Shown here in pieces: positions 1-7,430 of a DNA stretch of 11,088 bases (position 1 is the first letter of the stretch; each line of letters begins with the position of its first letter). Made by a program: the position numbers and the translations under genes. The notes beneath the pieces were generated by a model that saw nothing but the letters and a program-made list of their open reading frames with translations, was not told where the DNA came from and ran no database searches. This DNA comes from Candidatus Bathyarchaeota archaeon (GTDB taxonomy: Archaea > Thermoproteota > Bathyarchaeia > Bathyarchaeales > DTEX01): assembly GCA_021162225.1 (NCBI GenBank), contig JAGGZB010000093.1:1-11088 (forward strand), written 5' to 3'.

Positions 1-138
1 AGTCGGCCCCCTCACAGCCTTCATGGCCAACTTCATCGCTATTGCAGCTCCGCATCCGGCGCAAAGCCTATGGCCTCTCGCAAATTTATCTTCTCTCGGA
101 ATCTCCTTTATAGTCTTGAAGTATTTGACTTCGCTCAT
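1..138 (-). CDS. porB: Pyruvate:ferredoxin oxidoreductase beta subunit, N-terminal part (cut by window edge)
   Basis: Partial gene; 46 N-terminal codons are present and it runs off the left edge. The translation contains GHRLCAGCGAAIAMK at about residues 23-37. The GH..CAGCG motif is typical of the beta (thiamine-diphosphate binding) subunit of archaeal and bacterial 2-oxoacid:ferredoxin oxidoreductases; the two cysteines are the first ligands of its [4Fe-4S] cluster. The enzyme oxidises pyruvate with CoA to acetyl-CoA and CO2 and reduces ferredoxin in the cytoplasm. The ATG at 138 follows a GGTGA ribosome-binding site (143-147) and leaves 22 residues before the motif, normal for the family. 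An in-frame GTG at 150 is a minor alternative, and the frame stays open back to a GTG at 270. A substrate other than pyruvate cannot be excluded from this fragment. The partner alpha subunit lies at the other end of the window instead of directly upstream. Confidence 0.85.
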   Translation of the reverse strand, partial: MSEVKYFKTIKEIPREDKFARGHRLCAGCGAAIAMKLAMKAVRGPT

Positions 139-142
139 CTCT

Positions 143-182
143 TCACCCACACCAGTAAGAATTTTCAAGTTAAAAATATTAT
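143..182 (-). promoter_or_regulatory. Candidate porB promoter and ribosome-binding site
   Basis: Read on the minus strand, an AT-rich TATA-like stretch (ATAATATTTTTA, 171-182) lies about 35 nt upstream of the porB ATG, which would place a transcript start near 150. It is followed by GGGTGA (143-148) as ribosome-binding site. This would let porB be transcribed independently of the distant porA. The assignment rests on base composition and spacing only. Confidence 0.4.
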
Positions 183-266
183 CCTCACATGATAATCCCA
201 TTTCTCGGCCGCATTTTCCATAATGGGGATGATAGCTTGAGTTCGCGTAGATGCCTGAGCTGATGA

Positions 267-1307
267 TCACTCTAAGATTCTCCTGGCGTTCAAAAGGAAA
301 ATATCTTCAATGTCCTTTCTCCCTAATCCCATCTTTTCAGCAGCTTTCCTAAATGCGTAGATCTCCTCGTAGAGGAAGAAGGTTACACGGTCTTCGGGGG
401 AAGCGGGTCTGGTATGCTCATCAACCCAATCGGCTCCTAAGATGACGTTAATATAATTTGAATCCTTGCAAATTCTTTTCGCGTGCATCCCTGAAATCGG
501 CATATCACTTCCAAATAGAATCCTTTTAGTTCCAATGATCTCTATAAGCCTCTCAAAGATGGCTTCATTCGTATTTGCTGAAATATCGAAGAATAGATTC
601 TGAGAGTCCTTTAAACGGTCTAAACCTTTCTCACCCTGTTTAGGACAGTATGAGCGACCCACGTGGGCCACCACAACTTTAGCATGCGGATATTTCTCAT
701 CTATCTCTAGGAGTTGTTTGATGTTTGTTTCGTCATCTAATCTTCCTGAACGCGGAATATGTAGGATTATTAGCCAGCGTTTTTCATCAGCTAGCTCTAG
801 ATGATGTTTAGGTAAATAGTTGAAGATCTCGATTTCATCAGGTTTTTTACCCTTAGCCATGGATGGATAAGGCTTAAGGCCAATGAATCCTCCCTCCTCT
901 ACAAGTCTCTCCAATTCTTCTGAAGACCAACTTGGCCTGGTTAAGATCAACGCATTTAACCCGAGCTTCTCCACGCATTTCGAAACATATTCATTCTCCT
1001 TCTCGAGGATAAAGCGATCTGAAGGCAGTCCGAAGATCACGGGGGTAACCTTCTTTCCAGGGAACATTAGCTCATAGCTTTCAATCAACGACTCCACACT
1101 CATACCATTAGGGCAGACTCTCTCAGCCCAAAATGTCGGAGGCTTCGCGTCGGGCTTAAGCATCTCCGGAGTAGCAACATGAGAATGTATGTCTATTATC
1201 TGGTCTGGAAGGAAATTTTTAAGATGTTCATTATAGAATGGAAGATCCACTTCAAAGTAATAGGAAGTGGCTTTAATATACCCCCTCTTTAACATTTCAA
1301 GCTCCAT
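267..1307 (-). CDS. Amidohydrolase-2 family metal-dependent hydrolase (lactonase-like)
   Basis: A 346-residue TIM-barrel hydrolase of the amidohydrolase-2 family. Visible metal and active-site motifs in order: DIHSHV (His41, His43), GLKPYPS (Lys145), IILHIPRSG (His183), VVAHVGRS (His215) and ILFGSDMP (Asp268). This is the usual HxH...H...H...D set. The family includes sugar lactonases (for example L-fuconolactonase), decarboxylases and dehydratases, so the reaction is not fixed by sequence. The open frame continues upstream to 1490, but the ATG at 1307 is preferred: GGAGG sits 7 nt upstream, about 38 residues then precede HxH, and longer versions would run into the divergent neighbour at 1398. 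It lies on the por strand, 128 bp upstream of porB, so read-through into porB is possible. A second, divergent family member starts 90 bp away. Confidence 0.85.
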   Translation of the reverse strand: MELEMLKRGYIKATSYYFEVDLPFYNEHLKNFLPDQIIDIHSHVATPEMLKPDAKPPTFWAERVCPNGMSVESLIESYELMFPGKKVTPVIFGLPSDRFILEKENEYVSKCVEKLGLNALILTRPSWSSEELERLVEEGGFIGLKPYPSMAKGKKPDEIEIFNYLPKHHLELADEKRWLIILHIPRSGRLDDETNIKQLLEIDEKYPHAKVVVAHVGRSYCPKQGEKGLDRLKDSQNLFFDISANTNEAIFERLIEIIGTKRILFGSDMPISGMHAKRICKDSNYINVILGADWVDEHTRPASPEDRVTFFLYEEIYAFRKAAEKMGLGRKDIEDIFLLNARRILE

Positions 1308-1397
1308 AACCCCGCCTCCGAAGAATCTCATGGAATTATTTTTCCACTCTTTTAAAAGCTTAATTACGCGGGCAACTGCACTATATGACAGATCCGC
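1308..1397. promoter_or_regulatory. Divergent promoter region between two amidohydrolase genes
   Basis: This 90-bp gap separates the two start codons. It contains the 10-bp palindrome CTTTTAAAAG (1349-1358), which can serve as an archaeal TATA box on either strand. Read rightward it predicts a start near 1380, 18 nt before the ATG at 1398. Read leftward it predicts a start near 1328, leaving room for the GGAGG at 1315-1319. No ribosome-binding site is visible before 1398, so that gene may have a very short leader. Confidence 0.45.
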
Positions 1398-2411
1398 ATG
1401 GCCGATAAACATATTCATCCCGATGACCTGGTAGGGAAAACAGTTGATGCCCATACGCATGTTGGAATCGACCTTCGGGCTTTCGCCCAAATAGGCTTCC
1501 CATATTGTTCAAGTCTCGAAGGATTATACTATAGGATGAAATGCCACAACGTTGACTATGCTGTTGTCTTCCCAGCGCTCGGCGCACAATTATACTTCGA
1601 TCTTGAAACATATTTGATAAAAGGAGTTCTTAAACCCGCGAAAAGACCCATATCAGGGATTCCATACGAAATAGAGAATAAGATCCTGCTAAAGGAGATA
1701 TTTGAGTTCTGTCCCGAACTCAGTAAACACTTTATTCCATTCGTCATGGTCGATCCTGGAAGAAGGGTCGATGAGCAGATAAAGGTTTTAAGAAAATTGG
1801 AGGAAGCTTTCCCGATCTACGGAATAAAAATATCGCCAGTCGGGTGTCAGAGCAGAGTCACGAAGCTTCTCGAAGAAGGTGGAGCTTTCTTAGATTTTGC
1901 TAAAGAACATAATTGGCCTATATTGCTTCACGTCACTGTGAACAAAGATGAGAAATTCTCTCAAGCATCCGATGCACTTGAAGTGGCGAGGCGAAATCCT
2001 AAGATCAGATTCTGTTTAGCCCATAGCATCTGCTTTCACAAGAAATTCTTGGAAATAGCCGACCAGCTTCCCAATGTTTGGGTGGATACAGCCGCCATAA
2101 AGATCATGACTGAGCTAGCCCTTAACAATAGTCCAGTTGCAGCTTCGCCATCAGAGAGGGTTAAATGCGATTATTCAGATCACAGGAAGGTGATGAAAGA
2201 GCTTGTTAAGAGATTCCCCAAAACCATAATCTGGGGATCTGATTCACCATATTATAGTTACATCGTCAAACGGCTTGAAGGCGAGGACTTTTACTTCGAA
2301 TTTAAACTTAAGGGAACTTATGCGGATGAGAAAGCGGCGCTCGACTCATTATCCGAAGTTGAACGCACACAAATCAACTCGAACATGATTAAATTTATCT
2401 TTGGACGTTAA
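1398..2411 (+). CDS. Second amidohydrolase-2 family metal-dependent hydrolase
   Basis: A 337-residue protein with the amidohydrolase-2 signature residues: VDAHTHVG (His19, His21), YGIKISPVG (Lys144), ILLHVT (His178), CLAHS (His209) and IIWGSDSP (Asp282). It is expected to be a cytoplasmic TIM-barrel hydrolase using one or two divalent metals on a lactone, ester, amide or carboxylate. It belongs to the same superfamily as the divergent gene at 267-1307, but motif spacing and the regions between motifs differ strongly, so the two are not recent duplicates and probably act on different intermediates. The ATG at 1398 is fixed by an in-frame TGA at 1386-1388. The 3' end overlaps the reading frame of the NagB-like gene, which suggests one transcript and translational coupling. 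Exact substrate unknown. Confidence 0.85.
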   Translation: MADKHIHPDDLVGKTVDAHTHVGIDLRAFAQIGFPYCSSLEGLYYRMKCHNVDYAVVFPALGAQLYFDLETYLIKGVLKPAKRPISGIPYEIENKILLKEIFEFCPELSKHFIPFVMVDPGRRVDEQIKVLRKLEEAFPIYGIKISPVGCQSRVTKLLEEGGAFLDFAKEHNWPILLHVTVNKDEKFSQASDALEVARRNPKIRFCLAHSICFHKKFLEIADQLPNVWVDTAAIKIMTELALNNSPVAASPSERVKCDYSDHRKVMKELVKRFPKTIIWGSDSPYYSYIVKRLEGEDFYFEFKLKGTYADEKAALDSLSEVERTQINSNMIKFIFGR

Positions 2412-3384
2412 TCCGTCGCTCAGATTTAAATATCGCGATATAGAGGCAGTCCATGTGAGCGCATTCGAGTATGAGATGGCACGGTGGTTACCATTCAGGG
2501 ACAAGAAAGTATGCGAAAAGGTGAGGAAGATAAGCAAGGAGGACTTCTGTAAGCATCCGAATCCAAATTTCAAGATTAGGGTAGTGCCAGATTCAGAATT
2601 CCTTTTCAGACTGGTGTGGGACATGTTTTGGAGGATAAAAGAGGCCGCGGATGAGGGAAGAGAGCTCGTGTTGATTCTCCCTCAACCTCACCCAGAATAT
2701 AGATTGGTCGCTGATTTAATCAATAAATTCAGAGTTTCCTGCAAAAAACTCTATACATTCAACATGGATGAGTATGCGAATGAAAAAGGACATACTCCTC
2801 CAGAAGATTGGCCTTGGTCGTTCCGCCGCGCTCAGCTCGTCAATTTCTATATGAGGTTGAGAGAGGATCTGAGACCGCCCATAGATCACATATTATCACC
2901 CACTCATGAAAACATCGACAAATATGGTGAAATGATCGAAGAACTTGGAGGCGCAGATGTATGTTATGCACCAATAGGATGGGATGGACACGTTGCTTTC
3001 ATAGAGCCTGATCAATTTGAGGCCCCAAGCTTAGAGGAATGGAAAAAGCTTGGCCCAAGGATAGTTGAGCTCTCACCTATCACAATACTCCAAAACAGTC
3101 TCTTCCCAGAATTCGGTTCAGCTGGAGATTGGTCGATAGTCCCTCCAAAGGCTGCAACGATAGGGCCTGAGCAGATCGTTAAATCAAGATTGATATGTTC
3201 CTGGAATGGATATTTTGCCGGCGCAGGATTTGCAAATTGGCAACGATTTATCATAAGACTGGTTGCTCATGGCCCCGTTACTCCTAAGGTGCCGGCATCA
3301 ATCCTCCAGACGCTCAATACCGAGTTCGTCGTCTCCGAAAGTTTGGTCGAAAACATAGTGTTAAAATCTGATTTAGAGGTCTGA
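2401..3384 (+). CDS. NagB-like glucosamine-6-phosphate isomerase/deaminase family protein
   Basis: A 327-residue protein of the NagB/RpiA/phosphogluconolactonase fold. Active-site motifs are TFNMDEY (Asp123, equivalent to E. coli NagB Asp72) and GWDGHVAFIEP (Asp195, His197, Glu202, equivalent to Asp141, His143, Glu148), plus PPKAATIG (Lys250) near the position of NagB Lys208. E. coli NagB converts glucosamine-6-phosphate to fructose-6-phosphate and ammonia. Here the usual phosphate-binding loop (GGTP type) is replaced by LILPQPHPEY around residues 91-100, and an N-terminal extension makes the protein longer than typical NagB (about 240-270 residues), so the substrate may differ. The TTG at 2401 overlaps the upstream gene by 11 nt and lacks a ribosome-binding site; an alternative GTG at 2455 has GAGG 8 nt upstream and would give 309 residues. 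Family assignment is firm; start and substrate are not. Confidence 0.8.
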   Translation: MDVNPSLRFKYRDIEAVHVSAFEYEMARWLPFRDKKVCEKVRKISKEDFCKHPNPNFKIRVVPDSEFLFRLVWDMFWRIKEAADEGRELVLILPQPHPEYRLVADLINKFRVSCKKLYTFNMDEYANEKGHTPPEDWPWSFRRAQLVNFYMRLREDLRPPIDHILSPTHENIDKYGEMIEELGGADVCYAPIGWDGHVAFIEPDQFEAPSLEEWKKLGPRIVELSPITILQNSLFPEFGSAGDWSIVPPKAATIGPEQIVKSRLICSWNGYFAGAGFANWQRFIIRLVAHGPVTPKVPASILQTLNTEFVVSESLVENIVLKSDLEV

Positions 3385-3386
3385 CT

Positions 3387-4913
3387 TCACGGCGATTCAG
3401 TAACCTTCACATATATTTCCCTTAACTTTTCGTATAGCTTTTGATATGAGTGAAAGATCTCCTGATATTTCTTTGACTCGGCCTCAACAGGATGAACGTG
3501 AGAGATCTCTGTAATGAGATTCTTAACTCCTTCCTCATAGCTCTTAAATACTCCCCCGCCCCTCCCCGCCAGGATCGCGGCGCCCACGCATGCAGCTTCG
3601 CGTATCATCGGAATACTGATGGTATGATTTATGATATTTGAGAGAATTTGAGGCCAGATGCGGCTTCTACTTGCTCCTCCAATCATGTTCACAGATTTTA
3701 TCTTCACACCCAATCTCTCGAAGCATTCCATGTTTAAGAGAACTTCAAATCCTATTCCCTCCATCAGCGCTCTGAAGATGTGCGCCGCCTTATGATGTAA
3801 GCTTAATCCGAGGATTGAAGCTCTTAGAGATTTTTCCCAGAAAGGCGCGCCGGATCCCGTGAAATGTGGGGTGAAGAAGATTCCTTCACAGCCCGGCGGA
3901 ATCTCTCTCGCTTCCTCTTCTAAAATCTCAAAGAACCTCTTTTCAGTAAATTCCTCTCCAGACAAGTGGCTTAGAAGATCTTTAAGCCAATTTACCCCGG
4001 CTCCCGCTGCTGAAATCGAGCTTAGAAGTCCCCATTTATTCCTGATGACATGTCTTCCCGGCGATATGTAGGTTCTTGTGTCGAAGATCAGTCTACTCGA
4101 GGTGAGTAGTAGAACCCAAGCCGTTCCACCGGATAGCAGAAGGTCTCCCTCGTTTAGGCATCCGGCTCCAAGCGATGCACAATATTGATCGTGTCCCCCA
4201 TTTGATACGATTATCTCGTCGCCATGTAGGTTGAGTTCTTTCCTAACTTGTTGCGAAACGAAACCGATTTTCTCCCCTGAGTCACGTATCTTTGGAAGTT
4301 GATCTTCAGATATATCCACGATCTCCAGTAGTTCCTCATCCCAAACTCCATCACGAATGTTGTATAGCATCGTTATAGCCGCGCTCGGTGGATCTATGAC
4401 CCACTCCCCGGAAAACTCATAGGCGATATAATCTCCGACAAACGCGAATTTCCTAATCTTCTTAAATAGGTCAGGTTTATTCTTTTTCAGCCAATAAATC
4501 TGTAGTAGCGGCAAACATCCAAGTAATCTCCACCCAGTCTTCAAGTAGAAGAAATCTTCGCCAAATCTCTCCTTGAGGATACTATTTTCACGGTGCGCTC
4601 TACGATCCATCCATGTGATGGCATTACATACAGGTTTTCCATGCTCATCTAACGGTATGAGTGTTCCACCTTGACTTGAAAAACTCAAAGAGATAACATT
4701 AACTCTATCCGCAGCAAGTTTCATTACATCGCGGATAACATTTTTAGTTTCGGCCAAGATTTGCCGCGGATCTTGCTCGACGTAACCAGACTTCGACAAT
4801 ATCAGGTTACAATTCCTATAGGAAAAGTATCGTCTCCCATTCTCAAGATCGAATAAGAATGCCTTCACTCTAGTCGTGCCAACATCTATACCCAGGATCG
4901 CTGAGTCCGACAC
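3387..4913 (-). CDS. FGGY family carbohydrate kinase (xylulokinase-like)
   Basis: A full-length 508-residue kinase of the FGGY family, which transfers ATP phosphate to ketoses or polyols (xylulose, ribulose, fuculose, glycerol and others). Visible: N-terminal ATP loop GIDVGTTRVKAF (residues 8-19, Asp10), substrate loop WMDRRA (101-106), catalytic base region NGGHDQ (Asp242), SGGTAW (261-266), and the C-terminal FGGY signature with GGASRSRIW (412-420). All key residues are present. The start is GTG at 4913 with GGTGA 6 nt upstream; the N-terminus then matches the family start. The gene ends 2 nt from the convergent NagB-like gene and is transcribed away from the ABC transporter operon. In context it probably phosphorylates the ketose made by the isomerase at 9456-10856. 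Substrate specificity cannot be assigned from motifs alone. Confidence 0.9.
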   Translation of the reverse strand: MSDSAILGIDVGTTRVKAFLFDLENGRRYFSYRNCNLILSKSGYVEQDPRQILAETKNVIRDVMKLAADRVNVISLSFSSQGGTLIPLDEHGKPVCNAITWMDRRAHRENSILKERFGEDFFYLKTGWRLLGCLPLLQIYWLKKNKPDLFKKIRKFAFVGDYIAYEFSGEWVIDPPSAAITMLYNIRDGVWDEELLEIVDISEDQLPKIRDSGEKIGFVSQQVRKELNLHGDEIIVSNGGHDQYCASLGAGCLNEGDLLLSGGTAWVLLLTSSRLIFDTRTYISPGRHVIRNKWGLLSSISAAGAGVNWLKDLLSHLSGEEFTEKRFFEILEEEAREIPPGCEGIFFTPHFTGSGAPFWEKSLRASILGLSLHHKAAHIFRALMEGIGFEVLLNMECFERLGVKIKSVNMIGGASRSRIWPQILSNIINHTISIPMIREAACVGAAILAGRGGGVFKSYEEGVKNLITEISHVHPVEAESKKYQEIFHSYQKLYEKLREIYVKVTESP

Positions 4914-4948
4914 TGGAGTTCACCTTCAAATCCACGCCGCTCCGAAGA

Positions 4949-4971
4949 GATATAAGCCTTGATGCATGCAT
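4949..4971 (-). promoter_or_regulatory. Candidate kinase promoter with adjacent palindrome
   Basis: On the minus strand CTTATATC (4949-4956) is a good archaeal TATA candidate, placing the transcript start near 4927, about 14 nt before the GTG start, with the GGTGA ribosome-binding site in the short leader. Directly upstream lies the perfect 10-bp palindrome ATGCATGCAT (4962-4971), a position where an archaeal regulator could act. No protein is known to bind it. Confidence 0.45.
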
Positions 4972-5045
4972 GATAGGTTGGAGACTTGCATTTTGCTCAA
5001 TTGTAAACCACTATTTGTTTTATTGCATATATGTTCTTCATAAGG

Positions 5046-5056
5046 TTTATATATAA
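5046..5056 (+). promoter_or_regulatory. Strong TATA box of the ABC transporter operon
   Basis: TTTATATATAA at 5046-5056 is the best TATA match in the window. A start about 25 nt downstream falls near 5076-5078, only 6-8 nt before the ATG at 5084, so the mRNA would be nearly leaderless, consistent with the lack of a clear ribosome-binding site. Upstream (4981-5040) is AT-rich with two TTGCAT copies (4987-4992 and 5024-5029), possible regulator half-sites but unproven. Confidence 0.6.
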
Positions 5057-5083
5057 GGACGGAATAATACAGGCTGAGACGTT

Positions 5084-6535
5084 ATGAACGTCGAGGAAAG
5101 AGATCCTTCTATTTTAAGCAAGAAGATGACGAGGAGAAGAGCTCTCACCACGACCACTGCTTTGGTAACCGGCGCTGTGGCCGGAATAGCGGTCGGAGGT
5201 GTAGCGGGATACTTCCTAGGTCTTTCACAGGCGCCCACCCAAACTATTACCAAAACCGAAACTGTAACTCAGACCGCTACCAAAACTGTATCAGCACCAT
5301 CCACCGTAACATCTACTCCAACGACTCCAGTGAAAGTTCCCCCGATTAGATTCTCCTGTTGGGACTTTCATCCTGAGAGGATCGAGGCCCATTTGAAGAA
5401 GTTTGAAGAAGAATACGGTATAAAGGTCGACATCGTCAACCTGCAATCATATCCAGCATACCAGCAAGCCACTCAGAGCAAATTGCTAGCCGGAGAAACG
5501 TATGATGTCATGTATGCTATGACCGACTATCAATTAAAGTGGTATGAAGCCGGTTGGGTACGTACATTAGAGGGGTTAGCTGACGCAGACACCATTAAAA
5601 AATCCATGTATAAGGGTTGGTTGCCATCCTTTGTAACGCCTGAGGGAGAATTGTTGTCGTTACCGTATTTCTGCGCATTCTACTGTGTCTATTATAATAA
5701 GCGAATAGCAGACGAGAACGGGTTCGAGGAGCCGAGAACGAAAGATGACATATATGAGCAATGTAAGAAACTCAAAGAGAAGGGCATGCCGGCTCCCTAT
5801 TTAGGATGGTGGGCAGTGATGTTCGAGGAACAATTTGTCAGTGACGCTTTGGGAGAAGGAATAGAACTCTTCTCAGAGGACGGCGACCCCCTATTTGAAG
5901 GAAACAAAGAACTTGTGGAGCTCCTAGAATGGTATAGGAAAATGGTTAAGGAGGGTCTCACCTACAAGGAGATCGCCACAGACCCTGATCAGGGCAAACA
6001 ATTCGCATCGTTCCTTCAAGGCAATTCCTACATATTCGACTATCACCACTACTTCCTAGCGCTCTTCAATAAAGCAGGGAAAGGCCCAGAAGTAGGCAAC
6101 TTTAAGATTGTTGAGAAACCGATTGGCGGAGGAAAGGTTCTCGGCTTCGGTGGATCATATTTGCTTGGAAAGAATCCGCAGAACCTTGAGGCAGCGTGGG
6201 AGTTCATGAAGTTCTTGGGATGGAAGAGCAGGAAGGGAGAGTGGACTGTAAGAGATGCTTGGCTCGAAACCGATATCTTGCTATCGCCTTATCCAGAATG
6301 GTTCAATAGATCACATGTAAAGGAGATAATAGATCCTATAGCGGACTATGAACTTGTCAAGAAATACTTCGGAGAGTACACGCTATCGCCGCCCTTCCGT
6401 ACTCAATTGCTATGGTACGCTGACTGGCGTATATACTGCAATACTGTGTTACAAAGCATGGTCGTAGGTGAAGTAGATCCTAGAGATGTGCCAAAGATGT
6501 TGGCGGACAAGGCTCGGGAGCTTAAATCGGCTTGA
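5084..6535 (+). CDS. Extracellular sugar-binding protein of an ABC importer
   Basis: A 483-residue family 1 solute-binding protein that would capture a sugar outside the cell and deliver it to the two permeases downstream. The N-terminus has a basic region with MTRRRALTT (residues 15-23), resembling a twin-arginine motif with Ala in place of Phe, then a Gly/Ala/Thr-rich hydrophobic segment (about 24-47). Residues 51-83 form a Thr-rich linker of TxTxT-type repeats, the stalk seen in many Thermoproteota surface proteins and a likely glycosylation target. The binding domain spans about 88-483 and starts with a typical first strand (IRFSCWDF). There is no lipobox cysteine, so the hydrophobic segment may stay as a membrane anchor. 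ATG 5084 fits the TATA box spacing; the ATG at residue 15 is an alternative. Ligand unknown; a mono- or oligosaccharide is likely. Confidence 0.88.
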   Translation: MNVEERDPSILSKKMTRRRALTTTTALVTGAVAGIAVGGVAGYFLGLSQAPTQTITKTETVTQTATKTVSAPSTVTSTPTTPVKVPPIRFSCWDFHPERIEAHLKKFEEEYGIKVDIVNLQSYPAYQQATQSKLLAGETYDVMYAMTDYQLKWYEAGWVRTLEGLADADTIKKSMYKGWLPSFVTPEGELLSLPYFCAFYCVYYNKRIADENGFEEPRTKDDIYEQCKKLKEKGMPAPYLGWWAVMFEEQFVSDALGEGIELFSEDGDPLFEGNKELVELLEWYRKMVKEGLTYKEIATDPDQGKQFASFLQGNSYIFDYHHYFLALFNKAGKGPEVGNFKIVEKPIGGGKVLGFGGSYLLGKNPQNLEAAWEFMKFLGWKSRKGEWTVRDAWLETDILLSPYPEWFNRSHVKEIIDPIADYELVKKYFGEYTLSPPFRTQLLWYADWRIYCNTVLQSMVVGEVDPRDVPKMLADKARELKSA

Positions 6536-6551
6536 AGATAGGTGTTTAACC

Positions 6552-7430
6552 ATGCCCAAATTCTCCCAAAATTTTTTCTTACTTTTATGTCTTATAACTC
6601 CAGCCGTAGTGTTTGTGCTAGGGATGTGCATCTTCCCGGCCATTTGGTCGGTCTTCTTAAGCTTATGTCGTTATGATTTTAGGCGAGGCTTACCAGTATT
6701 CATAGGATTAGGAAATTATCTGAAGATATTGAAGTCACCGACGTTCCCTAAATCGTTATTTGTCACATTGAATTATGCCGTGTTCACGACATTATTGAGT
6801 TCTTTAATAGGTTTAGGTCTGGCATTACTATTTAATCAGCGGTTCAGAGGAAGATCGCTTATCAGAGGATTATTGGTTATACCATGGGCGGTTCCATGGG
6901 TTGTGTCAGCATTTCTCTGGGCTTCAATCTTCAGCTCAGATTTCGGCATCTTAAACGCGATCCTCTATAAACTGGGGATCATTAATGACTATGTAGTCTT
7001 CCTCTCAAAGGACTTTGCAATATATGCTGTAGCCATAGCAACATCATGGAATCTATCTTCTCTCACAGCAATTTTATGCTTAGCGGCACTCCAATCCATA
7101 CCAGAATCACTTTACGAGGCCGCTGCGATAGATGGAGCAACTACTTTAGAAATATTTAAGAACATAACATTTCCATGGGTAAGGCCCATCTGGAGCCTTA
7201 CGATAATTCTAAACGCTTTTACAGCAGTAACCATGTTCGATATGATATACTTAATGACCGCTGGAGGCCCAGGTGAGGCGACCCTAACGCTTCCAATTTA
7301 CTCTTTCCGTACATTCTTCTTAGAGATGAAAATAGGGGAGGGGGCGGCCATAGCCAATATAGCCTCGCTTCTAGGGTTAATAGTCGCTCTCATATATTTC
7401 AGGATATTCTATAGGAGGATTGAGATCTGA
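6552..7430 (+). CDS. ABC sugar transporter permease, MalF/UgpA type
   Basis: A 292-residue inner-membrane permease with six predicted transmembrane segments (about 9-28, 69-93, 106-127, 156-178, 213-236 and 264-286). The cytoplasmic EAA loop, where the ATPase docks, is clear: EAAAIDGATTLEIF from residue 189. The frame stays open to an ATG at 6486 inside the upstream gene, but ATG 6552 is preferred because GGTG lies 7 nt upstream (6541-6544) and translation then begins directly before the first membrane helix. It follows the binding protein gene by 16 nt and overlaps the next permease by 1 nt, so the three form one operon. It would pair with the downstream permease to make the channel. Confidence 0.92.
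   Translation: MPKFSQNFFLLLCLITPAVVFVLGMCIFPAIWSVFLSLCRYDFRRGLPVFIGLGNYLKILKSPTFPKSLFVTLNYAVFTTLLSSLIGLGLALLFNQRFRGRSLIRGLLVIPWAVPWVVSAFLWASIFSSDFGILNAILYKLGIINDYVVFLSKDFAIYAVAIATSWNLSSLTAILCLAALQSIPESLYEAAAIDGATTLEIFKNITFPWVRPIWSLTIILNAFTAVTMFDMIYLMTAGGPGEATLTLPIYSFRTFFLEMKIGEGAAIANIASLLGLIVALIYFRIFYRRIEI

Noticed and set aside
165..221. Minus-strand 18-codon open frame between the amidohydrolase and porB
   Set aside because: No ribosome-binding site, very short, and it overlaps the likely porB promoter.
23..223. Plus-strand open frame of 66 codons at the left edge
   Set aside because: It is antisense to the PorB N-terminus, whose GHRLCAGCG motif is convincing, and the plus-strand peptide has no recognisable features.
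195..230. Imperfect inverted repeat ATCCCATT / AATGGGGAT upstream of porB
   Set aside because: The stem needs a bulge and has a 19-nt loop with no T-run next to it, so it is weak support for a terminator or regulatory RNA.
1316..1324. CTCCGAAGA shared by two divergent promoter regions (also 4940-4948)
   Set aside because: In the first copy it overlaps the ribosome-binding site, and the same string (as TCTTCGGAG) occurs inside coding sequences, so chance is likely.
1308..1490. Longer N-terminus of the first amidohydrolase (start at 1490)
   Set aside because: It would overlap the start of the divergent gene at 1398 and cross the promoter; GGAGG-ATG at 1307 gives a family-like N-terminus.
6486..6551. 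Upstream extension of the first permease
   Set aside because: It lies mostly inside the binding protein gene in another frame, with a hydrophilic Arg/Cys-rich peptide; ATG 6552 has a good GGTG site.
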